Assembly (NCBI RefSeq): GCF_041200145.1
Contig: NZ_CP165734.1
Span: forward strand, 4,588,001 to 4,652,000
DNA length: 64,000 nucleotides
Origin: Bradyrhizobium sp. LLZ17
GTDB lineage: Bacteria > Pseudomonadota > Alphaproteobacteria > Rhizobiales > Xanthobacteraceae
Direction: 5' to 3'
The translations under genes and the position numbers were made by a program. Below, in pieces: positions 1 through 8,058 of this stretch. Within the stretch, counting starts at the first letter, position 1. Each line of letters starts with the position of its first letter. Under the pieces are notes generated by a model that saw only the letters and a list, made by a program, of their open reading frames with translations, was not told where the DNA came from and made no database searches.

Positions 1-422
1 ACTTCCGCCGCAAATGAGAGAGGCTGTCTGCCCTCCAACAGGTATATGGACGGCAACACAACCTTTATACTACTTTTCATTAGCACACAACCAAGGCCGA
101 AAGCGCGACCTACGACCGATTGGACGTGCGGGATTGATCCTGCACGAGCGCGAGCTGCGCATTGCCCGTCAGTCAGCGAATACTGGATCGGGCAGCTTTC
201 GCTCTGCTGCGTCCTGATCTCGCTACAACTGAAATGGTCAGAGAGGCTGTCCTGGGGAAAGCGGATCCGCACAAGTAGACGTAAGCCATTACCGATGTCT
301 CGGCCATGACCAATGAACGAATTGCCAATATATCGCGACGGGAAGATGATGGAACCTACCCCTGTGACAGATCTGAATTCGCTGACAGGAGTTTACCGGC
401 GGAGGAAGACGGGGAGGCAGCT
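1..422. other. Gene-free stretch upstream of Crp/Fnr gene
   Basis: No convincing gene is seen. Short open frames here have no recognisable motifs and overlap one another. A GGGAGG ribosome-binding sequence at about 411-416 belongs to the next gene. The window may start just downstream of a gene not included here. Confidence 0.5.
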
Positions 423-1127
423 TTGGAAACGATGGGGCGCCCATCCAACGGTTTCCTGTCGGCGCTGTCGGCCGACGACTATGAATTGGTCCGTGCATAT
501 CTTCGCACGATCGATCTGCCGCATGACGCGGTGCTGGTCGAAACCGGCGAGACGCTCAAGCGCGCCTACTTCCCGCATCGTGGCGTGATCTCGCTGGTCG
601 TGAAACTGGCCAAGGGCGAGCATGTGCAGGTCGCCATGATCGGCCGCGACAGCCTGCTCGGGACGCTCTCGATCATGGGCGATGCCTGCGCGCTGAACAC
701 CGCAGTCGTGCTGGTCCCGGGCGTCGCATCGGTGATGGACCTCGACCGGCTGCGCATCGCTGCCGATCAGAGCACGACGTTGCGGACGCTGCTGACGCGC
801 CACGGGCTGGCGGTCTACGCGCAGGTCCAGCAGACAGCCGGTTGCAATGCCGCCCATCCCGTGGAGTCGCGGCTGTCGCGCTGCCTGTTGCACACGCATG
901 ATTTGTCGGGCGACTGCCGGCTGCTGCTGACCCAGGAGACCATGGCGCAGATGATCGGGGCGCGGCGCAACAGCGTGTCGCTGGTCGCCAACACCTTGCA
1001 GCAGGCCAATTTCATCCACTACAGCCGCGGGCACATCCAGATCCTCAATTTGGATGGACTGCGCCAGACCGCGTGCGAATGCTACGCCGCGGTAAAGGCC
1101 CAGTACGACAGACTGCTCGGATCCTGA
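423..1127 (+). CDS. Crp/Fnr family transcriptional regulator
   Basis: Predicted cAMP-receptor/FNR-type DNA-binding regulator of about 234 residues. The N-terminal half reads as a cyclic-nucleotide-binding-like beta-barrel (motifs 'LKRAYFPHRGVISLV' and 'VAMIGRDSLLGT', typical of the rhizobial subgroup that begins 'GRPSNGFLSALS'). The C-terminal part carries a helix-turn-helix ('LTQETMAQMIGARRNSVS'). No Fnr-type N-terminal cysteine cluster is present, so direct iron-sulfur oxygen sensing is unlikely; the ligand is unknown. I chose TTG 423 because GGGAGG lies about 6 bases upstream. ATG 432 or a longer form from ATG 306 is possible, but the extra 39 residues of the long form look atypical. An Hpt gene follows downstream on the same strand. 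Confidence 0.85.
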   Translation: METMGRPSNGFLSALSADDYELVRAYLRTIDLPHDAVLVETGETLKRAYFPHRGVISLVVKLAKGEHVQVAMIGRDSLLGTLSIMGDACALNTAVVLVPGVASVMDLDRLRIAADQSTTLRTLLTRHGLAVYAQVQQTAGCNAAHPVESRLSRCLLHTHDLSGDCRLLLTQETMAQMIGARRNSVSLVANTLQQANFIHYSRGHIQILNLDGLRQTACECYAAVKAQYDRLLGS

Positions 1128-1297
1128 CCAAGCACGACGCGCTTGCGCAGAGCGCGACATGGTAAACCAACCGCTTACGGCTGCCCGCAAACACCGCGCG
1201 TCTCGCTACCGGAACCGAAATCGGAATGGGAGTAGATGTCCCGACGCATCGTGCCCCCAGGGCTCGCGATGCGCACCAACGGGACCGAGACCAAGTC

Positions 1298-1675
1298 ATG
1301 CTTGACGCCTCTTTCGCGCCTGCGCGGAGCACGCTCGAAACCGAACCGCTGCGCGAACCGGGTGCGTTCGAGGCGCTCGTGCGCGAGATCGGCCAGGACG
1401 GTGCCGCTGAGGTCCTGGACGTGTTCTGGAGCGATACGTCCGCGCGGCTCGAACTGTTTCGAACGCTCGGCCTCGGGCAGCACCGCAGCAAGGTTGGGCG
1501 CGAGGCACATTCGCTGAAGAGCACCGCCAGAACGTTCGGCTATCTCCGGCTGGCGGCGCTGGCGCTCGAGTTGGAGACAACCGCGGAGGCGCTTGGCGAG
1601 GCCGAATTTTGCGATCTCCTCAATCGGATGGATGCCGCCTACGCGGCTGCGCGAAAGCAGGAGCCGCAGGACTGA
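1298..1675 (+). CDS. Hpt (histidine phosphotransfer) domain protein
   Basis: Small protein of about 125 residues that looks like a single Hpt four-helix bundle. The phospho-accepting histidine motif is seen as 'AHSLKSTARTFGYLRLAALA' (H-x-L-K-S/G-x-x), preceded by a helix rich in acidic residues and arginine. Family knowledge: Hpt proteins relay phosphoryl groups between hybrid kinase receiver domains and response regulators in the cytoplasm. No kinase or regulator partner is adjacent; the nearest signalling genes are the Crp/Fnr gene upstream and the LuxR-HTH gene at 2.1-2.7 kb on the opposite strand. ATG 1298 gives a compact domain; ATG 1226 would add 24 residues without visible homology. 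Confidence 0.75.
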   Translation: MLDASFAPARSTLETEPLREPGAFEALVREIGQDGAAEVLDVFWSDTSARLELFRTLGLGQHRSKVGREAHSLKSTARTFGYLRLAALALELETTAEALGEAEFCDLLNRMDAAYAAARKQEPQD

Positions 1676-1742
1676 CCACCCTCGCGTGCATCTCCGCCGT
1701 ACTTATACGGTTTACGATTTTCATATAAGACTAATCATAGCT

Positions 1743-1774
1743 GGCGATAGTCGCCGGAAACCAGGAGGGTTTCC
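1743..1774 (+). promoter_or_regulatory. Twin hairpins with the ribosome binding site in a loop
   Basis: Two hairpins lie directly against the start codon of the next gene. The first is GGCGA-TAG-TCGCC (1743-1755). The second is GGAAACC (1756-1762), loop AGGAG (1763-1767), GGTTTCC (1768-1774), followed at once by ATG 1775. The Shine-Dalgarno core is therefore displayed in the loop, with its last G in the 3' arm. A role in controlling translation is inference. Confidence 0.6.
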
Positions 1775-2023
1775 ATGTTCACCTATGAGACTGCGGACCA
1801 GAAAGAAGTCCGTCGCTTCCGCATCGCGCAGTTCAACGGCCGGATGGCCACGGTGAAGGCGGGCGAGTCGACGGTGACAGGCTTCGTGCGTTCGGTGCTG
1901 GAGCAGGAATCCACGATCCCGCCGCGCTGGATCATCACGATCATCCCGAATGCGGCCAAGGAAGAGCCGAAGGCGCTACGGCCCACCTCGCGCGCGCGCC
2001 CCTTCGCTGAAGACTATTTCTGA
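1775..2023 (+). CDS. Conserved hypothetical small protein (82 aa)
   Basis: I do not recognise a named family. The 82-residue product is basic to mixed in charge, with no signal peptide or membrane segment, and contains a stretch 'GFVRSVLEQESTIPPRWIIT' followed by 'IIPNAAKEEPKA'; the size and style resemble small rhizobial proteins of unknown function. The start is well supported by an AGGAGG sequence that sits in the loop of a perfect 7-bp hairpin ending just before the ATG, so translation may be controlled by RNA structure. An AT-rich tract (cttatacg...catataag, about 1700-1730) upstream could be its promoter. It faces the convergently oriented LuxR-type gene. Confidence 0.6.
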   Translation: MFTYETADQKEVRRFRIAQFNGRMATVKAGESTVTGFVRSVLEQESTIPPRWIITIIPNAAKEEPKALRPTSRARPFAEDYF

Positions 2024-2092
2024 GCGGGATCGGGCCGCTTGCGCCCTCCCGCCTTTGACCGCGCCGCCGCCCGGCGGCGCAAGACAACGGAC

Positions 2093-2704
2093 TCAATCGA
2101 TCGAATGCAGCAGCGCCGCGCGGACAAGATCTGCGGTGTTGCGTGCGCCGAGCTTGCGCATCGCTTCAGCCCGATGGCTCTCGAAGGTGCGCGGGCTGAT
2201 CTGCATCCGCAGTGCGCCCTGCTTGTTCGAATAGCCTTCGCTGATCAGCCTCAACACTTCGCGCTCGCGCTTGGTCAGCCGCTTGCCCGACAGGCTCGAT
2301 GGTTCGGGGCTCGCCACACGCGGCATCTGCGGCGCGCGGACGGCCTTCAGCTCGGCATCCTCGGTGGCGGACGGCGTCGCCAAACTGCCCTTGTGAGGAC
2401 CGGCGAGCTGCTTGACGAGGCCGCAGACACGCTCGGTCTGCGTCAGCGCGTTCTCCACCACCCGCTGCAAATAGGCGCGTTCGCCCGACACCGGCGCGAG
2501 CCGGTCGCTGTGATGCTTGATCTCGCCCATGTAGAGCAGGAGCGCTGTGAGGGGGCCATTGAGCTCTCGGGCAATGGCCGCGGCCATCTCGTCGGCCGCT
2601 TTGGTGCGAGCGGCATTCAGCCGGAGCTCTTCAGGCCGAGAAGCGCTGCCTTCGTACCAATCCGACGGCCGCGAATCAGTGGCCGTATCGTTCTGTGACC
2701 CCAT
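2093..2704 (-). CDS. LuxR/FixJ-type HTH protein with kinase-like dimerisation segment
   Basis: 203-residue protein. Residues about 142-203 form a clear LuxR/FixJ helix-turn-helix ('LTKREREVLRLISEGYSNKQ', then 'ISPRTFESHRAEAMRKLGAR'). Residues about 36-100 look like the dimerisation helices of a histidine kinase ('ADEMAAAIARELNGPLTALL', then a second helix with 'LTQTERVCGLVKQL'). At the position of the phospho-accepting His there is Arg46 ('ARELNGPLTA' instead of 'xHELxxPLTA'), and no ATPase domain follows. No receiver domain is seen. Inference: a DNA-binding regulator that dimerises with, or titrates, a sensor kinase rather than being phosphorylated in the usual way. It is transcribed divergently from the gene at 3046. 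Confidence 0.75.
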   Translation of the reverse strand: MGSQNDTATDSRPSDWYEGSASRPEELRLNAARTKAADEMAAAIARELNGPLTALLLYMGEIKHHSDRLAPVSGERAYLQRVVENALTQTERVCGLVKQLAGPHKGSLATPSATEDAELKAVRAPQMPRVASPEPSSLSGKRLTKREREVLRLISEGYSNKQGALRMQISPRTFESHRAEAMRKLGARNTADLVRAALLHSID

Positions 2705-3045
2705 GTGATTCGTTTAGCGGAACCCGGGCCGATCTGTGGTTAACTTTTTGGTCCGTAAGACTACGGTTATTTTGTCGGTTTTGTGCTGAAACACCGACGC
2801 GGGCACAATTTATGCTTGTGTTGCGGCGTAGCAGACCATGCGCAGGTTGATGAACTTGCCCGGATTATGGGCAGGCACGCAAAAGTCTCATTAACGCTCC
2901 GCTCCACATCGGATGTCCGCACCCCCGTATTTTACCGATAAATTAACGGCCACTTGCTTCTCTATGTCACAGTCGAGAGCGCGCAAATGCGTCCAGGCAT
3001 TGGGTCGGCAGGCCCGCTGGGATCGTTGCGGAAGAACTGCGTGCC
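2705..3045. other. Divergent intergenic region
   Basis: 341 bases between the divergent LuxR-type gene and the 387-residue hypothetical gene. It is relatively AT-rich around 2740-2830 and must contain promoters for both directions. No strong -35/-10 pair, repeat or RNA gene could be assigned with confidence. Confidence 0.4.
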
Positions 3046-4209
3046 ATGAACGAGATTAACCAGCTAGCGGAGTTCTTGCAGAGGCTGACGCCTCTGTCGC
3101 GCAGCTGTCTGCTGAGCGAGCTCGAGCGGCTCGAGCTGTGCGGCATCGACATGCCGGGCTCGGGCGACATCCAGGCCAAGCTGCGCGCCGAGTTTCGCAA
3201 GGACGGATCGACCCAGGCGCGCGCCGCCAATCCCTCGCGTTATTTCTTCGCGCCGCTCGAACTGCTGCTGATCGACGGTGCCCCCGAGCATGCCAATGCA
3301 GGACGGATCTCGCGCAATACGCTGACCCCGATCTGGGAGTGGATCTGCCGCGACCTGCTGCCGACCATGGCGCGCGACTACGTCAAGGCGATCAACGACC
3401 AGGTCAACGCCAACAATCCGAAGGAAGTGCTGAAGATCGCCTCGACCTTTCAGGTCAAGGTTGTCAAGGTGCTCGAGAATACCCTCGCCTCGGCCGAGAG
3501 CACCGAGTTCGCGCGCGCCAAGCTCGCGCAATACACGGCCTCGCGCACCGCCTTCGACGACGTCAGGAAGATGCAGCATGTGCTGCGCGCCGGCGACGCG
3601 TTGCCGAAGTTCAATGCGAAGCTGCCCGAGAAGATCACGAAATTCCACGACAGCCAGGTCGCCCAGATCACCGCACAGCTCGACGCCTTCAAGAAGGCTC
3701 GCCCCGATGCGCTGCCCTTTGCGCTGGCGCTGGTCGCCAGGCGCCTGAAGACGCCCTGGCACCTGGTGCGCCTCGCCACCAAGCCGGCCGCGAGCAAGAG
3801 CGCGGCCGACGTCGCCGCCACGCCCTATGCCTGCGTCGTGCACATGGTGCTCGACCGGCTCGACGACATGCGCCTCGCGCTGCGGATCGCGCTCCGGCAC
3901 AACCGCGTGCTGATCGCGCGCGACCTGCTCGCCGAGATCTACGACACCGAATATGCGCTCAAGGTCCGGATCGACGGCATCGAGACGAGCGAATGGGGCG
4001 TCCGGCTTCAGCAATTGATGGATGCCATCGCGACGCTGGTGACGGCCGAGGTCAGCCGCTTCCCCTCCAACGTTGGCCACATCCTCGGCTCGCGCCGGCT
4101 GCGCAGTCACGACACGCTGGGCGGCAAGCTGAGCTATCTGGCCTGGAAGGGCCGCGACGCGGTGCAGGACGGTGCGGCGGCGTTTCGCAAATTGATCGGC
4201 GCGGATTAG
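3046..4209 (+). CDS. Conserved hypothetical protein (387 aa)
   Basis: Long intact reading frame with typical high-GC codon use, beginning 'MNEINQLAEFLQRLTPLSRS'. It appears largely alpha-helical and soluble: no signal peptide and no clear transmembrane segment. Features seen include a central tract 'WICRDLLPTMARDYVKAIND' and a C-terminal segment 'LGGKLSYLAWKGRDAVQD'. I do not recognise a characterised domain. It stands alone, divergent from the LuxR-type regulator, so the two could be functionally linked through the shared upstream region, but nothing in the sequence proves this. Function is unknown. Confidence 0.7.
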   Translation: MNEINQLAEFLQRLTPLSRSCLLSELERLELCGIDMPGSGDIQAKLRAEFRKDGSTQARAANPSRYFFAPLELLLIDGAPEHANAGRISRNTLTPIWEWICRDLLPTMARDYVKAINDQVNANNPKEVLKIASTFQVKVVKVLENTLASAESTEFARAKLAQYTASRTAFDDVRKMQHVLRAGDALPKFNAKLPEKITKFHDSQVAQITAQLDAFKKARPDALPFALALVARRLKTPWHLVRLATKPAASKSAADVAATPYACVVHMVLDRLDDMRLALRIALRHNRVLIARDLLAEIYDTEYALKVRIDGIETSEWGVRLQQLMDAIATLVTAEVSRFPSNVGHILGSRRLRSHDTLGGKLSYLAWKGRDAVQDGAAAFRKLIGAD

Positions 4210-4534
4210 TCGCCGCATACGTCAGGTGGTGTGCGCGGCAGGCACAGGAAGCGATCGAGAAATCGCCCTGACAGCACGAACCTGAACCACCAATACATCA
4301 ACCGCCGCGTCGTCATAGCTGCGATCCAAAACAGCCCACCACCGGCTCCGTTGACCAATAGCGCAGGTGCGGCAATGCGCGTGTGAGGTGCTTCACATTG
4401 GCTTCGAGCCGGTCTGGTCCGGCTGCAACGCCGATCCAGGACGATCATCATGGAACCGTCGCGCCAGGTCGGAAGTTTTCGTCAAAACAACCCTATGCAC
4501 CGTCGGGGGCACCGCACCAGGAAAGGCTGCTGCC
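4210..4534. other. Intergenic region before MFS gene
   Basis: 325 bases with no convincing gene. Short overlapping frames have no motifs. It should hold the promoter of the downstream transporter gene; nothing specific is identified. Confidence 0.4.
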
Positions 4535-5872
4535 ATGTCCCTGTCCCATCTCGACCCCGTCTCGCTGCCAGACAGCGAGCACCAGCTTCAACTGCGCCGC
4601 GCCGTGATTGCCTCCACCATCGGCACGGCCATCGAGTGGTACGATTTCTTCCTCTATTCCACCGTCACCGGCCTTGTCTTCGCAAAGCTGTTCTTTCCGC
4701 GCTCCGACCCCTGGGTCGGCACGCTGGAAGCCTTTGCGATCTATGCCGTGGGTTTCATCGCGCGCCCGATCGGCGCCGCCATTTTCGGGCACTATGGCGA
4801 CCGCATCGGTCGCAAATCGACGTTGATCGCCACGCTCCTGCTGATGGGGCTGGCGACCTTCGCGGTGGCGCTGGTGCCGACTTATGACAGCATCGGCGTC
4901 TGGGGCGCCGTGATCCTGACCGTGCTGCGCTTCGTCCAGGGTGTGGGCGTTGGCGGCGAATGGGGCGGCTCGGTGCTGATGTCGATGGAATGGGCGCGCA
5001 ACGATCATTCGCGCGGGCTGGTCGCCTCATGGCCGCAATTCGGCGTACCCTGCGGGCTGTTCCTGGCAAATCTCGCCGTGCTGGCCTTCAGCCAGATGTC
5101 CGGCGAACAGTTCTTGTCCTGGGGCTGGCGCGTCCCGTTCGCGCTGAGCCTCATCCTGGTCGGCGTCGGCCTCTACATCCGCCTCGGCATCATGGAGACT
5201 CCGGTGTTCGCTCGGCTGATCGCGGAGCGCAAGGTCGAGCGCACGCCGATGCTCCAGGTGATCAAGGAGCATCCGAAGGAGATCCTGCTCTCCGCCTTTG
5301 CGCGCATGGCCGAGCAGGCGCCGTTCTACATCTTCACCGCCTTCGTCTTCTCCTATGGGATCGGCACGCTGCACGTGTCGCGCGACTTCCTGCTCACCGC
5401 GGTGCTTGCGGCCTCCGTGCTGTCCTTTGTCTCGATCCCCGTGTTCGGCCATCTGTCCGACCGCATCGGGCGCAAGAACATGTACATCATCGGCGCAATC
5501 GTGACCGGCGTGTTCGGCTTTATCTATTTCCGCATGCTCGACACCGGTTCGCATCCGATCATCTTCTTCGCCATCATCCTGTCACTGATCCCGCACGACA
5601 TGATGTATGGACCGCAAGCCGCGCTGATTGCGGAAAGCTTTACCGGGAGGCTTCGCTACAGCGGCGCTTCGCTCGGCTACCAGCTCGCCTCTGTCATTGC
5701 CGGCGGTCCGGCACCTCTGATCGCGGCATGGTTGTTCGGCACCTTCCATTCCGCGACGGCGATCGCGGCCTATATCGCGGTCTGCGCGGTGATCTCGGTG
5801 GTCGCGACCGCCGCGATGACCGACTACACCGGCAAGAACATTTCGGGCGAGTACGGATCGAGCCGAGGCTGA
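4535..5872 (+). CDS. MFS transporter, metabolite:H+ symporter (MHS) type
   Basis: About 445 residues with 12 hydrophobic segments. The N-terminus 'ASTIGTAIEWYDFFLYSTVT' is the hallmark of the MHS subfamily of the major facilitator superfamily, and the loop 2-3 signature is seen as 'FGHYGDRIGRKSTL', repeated in the second half as 'FGHLSDRIGRKNMY'. Family members (ProP, KgtP, ShiA and similar) move organic acids or osmolytes with protons across the inner membrane; the substrate cannot be told from sequence. I chose ATG 4535 because the MHS consensus starts about 20 residues after it; an upstream extension to 4367 has no homology. No co-transcribed enzyme gives a substrate clue. Confidence 0.88.
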   Translation: MSLSHLDPVSLPDSEHQLQLRRAVIASTIGTAIEWYDFFLYSTVTGLVFAKLFFPRSDPWVGTLEAFAIYAVGFIARPIGAAIFGHYGDRIGRKSTLIATLLLMGLATFAVALVPTYDSIGVWGAVILTVLRFVQGVGVGGEWGGSVLMSMEWARNDHSRGLVASWPQFGVPCGLFLANLAVLAFSQMSGEQFLSWGWRVPFALSLILVGVGLYIRLGIMETPVFARLIAERKVERTPMLQVIKEHPKEILLSAFARMAEQAPFYIFTAFVFSYGIGTLHVSRDFLLTAVLAASVLSFVSIPVFGHLSDRIGRKNMYIIGAIVTGVFGFIYFRMLDTGSHPIIFFAIILSLIPHDMMYGPQAALIAESFTGRLRYSGASLGYQLASVIAGGPAPLIAAWLFGTFHSATAIAAYIAVCAVISVVATAAMTDYTGKNISGEYGSSRG

Positions 5873-5894
5873 CGCTGGCGCTCGCCGCAGCTTT

Positions 5895-5981
5895 GTAGGG
5901 TGGGCAAAGGCGCAAAGCGCCGTGCCCACCACTTCTGCTTCAGTCTTGAATGGTGGGCACGCGGTGCTTTGCCCACCCTAC
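5895..5981. repeat. Palindromic intergenic repeat (GTAGGGTGGGCAAAG family)
   Basis: Arms GTAGGGTGGGCAAAG at the left and CTTTGCCCACCCTAC at the right are exact inverse complements, with internal inverse repeats of GTGCCCACCA/TGGTGGGCAC. A foldback element of this kind is a common dispersed intergenic repeat in Bradyrhizobium-like genomes. Confidence 0.8.
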
Positions 5982-6163
5982 GGTATATGCGTGCACGCCA
6001 CGCGCGAGCAAACGTAAAAGCTGCGCGAAAGAGATCCGAACAATTTTAGGAATGATGCGCGCTTTAAGGTTACCCAAATAATCCACCGATCGCGTGAAGC
6101 TCTCCATATTTGAATCCCCTCCGCGCCGTTAACACGTCGTTCACGGAACGGGAGTGGTTTGCG

Positions 6164-7378
6164 ATGAACGATGCGATCGGTGAGCTCGCCGGACGAAGGC
6201 CAAAAAGCTTCGGACGGCGGAAGGTGATACCGCGGGCCTGCGTGGCCGACAGCAAGCGCCATCTGCGCGCGTTCATGCGCGAGGTGCTCGAGGATCTCGG
6301 TTTTGTCACCAGCGAATGCGCCAGCCCGGACGAGCTGCGAGCGATGCTCGGCACTGATCTGCCGGACCTGATCCTGCTCGGCATCGCCGCCGACGGCATC
6401 GAGCCCGGTCGGTTTCTGGAGACGCTGGTGCGCGATGCCTTCGACGGCAAGGTCCTGACCGTCGGCGCCCGCGACTCGATCATCGTCAAGGCGGTGCAGC
6501 AGGTCGGCGAGGAATATGGGCTGGCGATGCTGCCGCCGCTGACCACGCCCTTCGCCGCGGAGACGCTGCGCCAGCGCGTCGCCATGCTGCTGCCGGAGGA
6601 GCCGGCGCCGAGCCCGGCCGTGCATGTCGGCGAGGCCCTGCATGCAGGCTGGCTCGAGCTCTGGTACCAGTCAAAGATCGACGCCCGTTCGCTCGTCCGC
6701 TGCGGCGCCGAGGCGCTGGTGCGGATGCGACACCCGACCTGGGGCGTGGTGCCGCCGGCCTATTTCATCCCCGAGCCGCACGATCCGCATTTCCGTGAGC
6801 TGTCGGAGTTCGTGATCGAGCGTGCCGTGCAGGACTGGCATTATCTTCTGGAGCGGCAGAGCGCCGTCGATCTGTCGATCAATCTTCCCGCGCCTTATCT
6901 GAAGCAGCCGCAGGCCGTACGCGATCTCTGCCGCCGGGTGCCGACGCATCCGGCCTTCGGCGGGCTGACGATCGAGATCGCGAGCGAGGAAGCGATCTCC
7001 GATCTCGCATTCCTCACCGAGGTCGCGCGCGAGATGCGGTTTCACAATATCGGGCTCTCGATCGACAATCTCGGCGCCAACTGGCCGGCGCTGATGGGCC
7101 TGGACAGGATTCCCTTCATCAAGGTGAAGGCCGACCGGCAGTTCGTCACCGGCTGCGGCAATGACCGTCTGAAGCGGACGGTGTGCCGCCACATCGTCGA
7201 GCTCGCGCAGGGCTACGGCGCGCGCGCCATCGCCGAAGGCGTCGAGAGCCGCGGCGACCTGCTCGCGGTCAACGAGCTCGGCTTCGACCTCGTGCAGGGC
7301 TATCTGTTCGGCAAGCCGATGCCGCTGAAGAAGTTTGCCAGGAGCGCGCTGACGAAGACGGTGATGGGAGCAGGGTGA
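6164..7378 (+). CDS. REC-like/EAL-domain protein, probably degenerate
   Basis: 404 residues. Residues about 24-145 resemble a response-regulator receiver fold ('ACVADSKRHLRAFMREVLED'), but the expected phospho-acceptor Asp is replaced ('DLILLGIAADG', Gly73). Residues about 160-400 are an EAL cyclic-di-GMP phosphodiesterase-like domain: 'GAEALVRMRHP' (EAL 183-185), Asn240, Glu271, Lys320, 'AEGVES' (Glu361) and 'VQGYLFGKP' are present. The metal-binding DD motif reads D301-N302 ('SIDNLGANW') and loop 6 is altered. It may bind rather than hydrolyse c-di-GMP. ATG 6164 is preferred because GGGAG lies 9 bases upstream; TTG 6110 is an alternative. It stands alone between repeats. Confidence 0.82.
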   Translation: MNDAIGELAGRRPKSFGRRKVIPRACVADSKRHLRAFMREVLEDLGFVTSECASPDELRAMLGTDLPDLILLGIAADGIEPGRFLETLVRDAFDGKVLTVGARDSIIVKAVQQVGEEYGLAMLPPLTTPFAAETLRQRVAMLLPEEPAPSPAVHVGEALHAGWLELWYQSKIDARSLVRCGAEALVRMRHPTWGVVPPAYFIPEPHDPHFRELSEFVIERAVQDWHYLLERQSAVDLSINLPAPYLKQPQAVRDLCRRVPTHPAFGGLTIEIASEEAISDLAFLTEVAREMRFHNIGLSIDNLGANWPALMGLDRIPFIKVKADRQFVTGCGNDRLKRTVCRHIVELAQGYGARAIAEGVESRGDLLAVNELGFDLVQGYLFGKPMPLKKFARSALTKTVMGAG

Positions 7379-7390
7379 GACCTCGCTCGA

Positions 7391-7412
7391 CCTCTCCCGC
7401 ACGCGGGAGAGG
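7391..7412. repeat. Short hairpin repeat CCTCTCCCGC/GCGGGAGAGG
   Basis: Perfect 10-bp inverted repeat with a 2-base loop, lying between the EAL gene and the convergent GDYXXLXY gene. The same core occurs at 18418-18439. It could also act as a bidirectional terminator, though no T-run follows. Confidence 0.6.
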
Positions 7413-7446
7413 CGGGGAGCAAGCAGCCAAAGCTGATCGTCATGCT

Positions 7447-8058
7447 CTAGTACAACGGCTCCTCATAGACCGGCTGGCCGTCGAGCAAGAGGCGTTTGAT
7501 TGCGGCGCGGCCCGAGGGCAGGACGGCGGCGACGACCCGCAGCTTCCGCTGGTTGCGGGCTTGCTCGAGCGTCTTGCCCTCGCCTTCGGGCACGAAATAG
7601 CTTTCCAGACCGTAGCGGACCGTCAGCGTGTCGCAGAACGCGCGCCCGGCCGAACCGCAGGACGTGCCGTAGGCGACACGGCCGCGGATCAGCACTTGCG
7701 GAGCCGTGACCGGGACAGGCGCGGCATGCACCGAGACCGCCTCGTAAAGGCCGCTGGCATTGGACGCGAGCTTGACGAACACGATCGGGTTGCGCTCGGC
7801 GGTCGGCTGGCCGGCGAGTGCGCCAGCTGCAAGTTGCGAAATGTCGTAGCCGAGCACGACATAGTCGCCACGCAGAAGATCGCGCGGGTCCACCAGCTGC
7901 GTCTGCAGGGTGACCTCCGTACCGTCGCGCAGGATCTGCATGCGATCCGCGACTATCAGCATCAGCAGCACGCATTGAAGCAGGATGGCGACACCGAACA
8001 GCACGGCCTTCGGGATACGCTGCCAGAGATCGCTGACGGACGCGGCGAGCTTGATCAT
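7447..8058 (-). CDS. GDYXXLXY domain membrane-anchored protein
   Basis: 203 residues. An N-terminal transmembrane helix (about residues 17-35, 'KAVLFGVAILLQCVLLMLIV') is followed by the family signature 'RGDYVVLGYDIS' at about residues 63-74, the motif that names the GDYXXLXY family. The rest is predicted to be extracytoplasmic and has two Cys near 'GTSCGSAGRAFCDT' that could form a disulfide. Its ATG overlaps the stop of the upstream DUF2157 gene (ATGA), indicating translational coupling. This pairing of DUF2157 and GDYXXLXY genes recurs in many bacteria, where the biochemical role is still unknown. Confidence 0.85.
   Translation of the reverse strand: MIKLAASVSDLWQRIPKAVLFGVAILLQCVLLMLIVADRMQILRDGTEVTLQTQLVDPRDLLRGDYVVLGYDISQLAAGALAGQPTAERNPIVFVKLASNASGLYEAVSVHAAPVPVTAPQVLIRGRVAYGTSCGSAGRAFCDTLTVRYGLESYFVPEGEGKTLEQARNQRKLRVVAAVLPSGRAAIKRLLLDGQPVYEEPLY

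Noticed and set aside
3064..4218. Antisense and alternate frames across the 387-aa gene at 3046
   Set aside because: Composition skewed to Arg, Gly, His and Leu; the plus-strand frame has a more normal protein composition.
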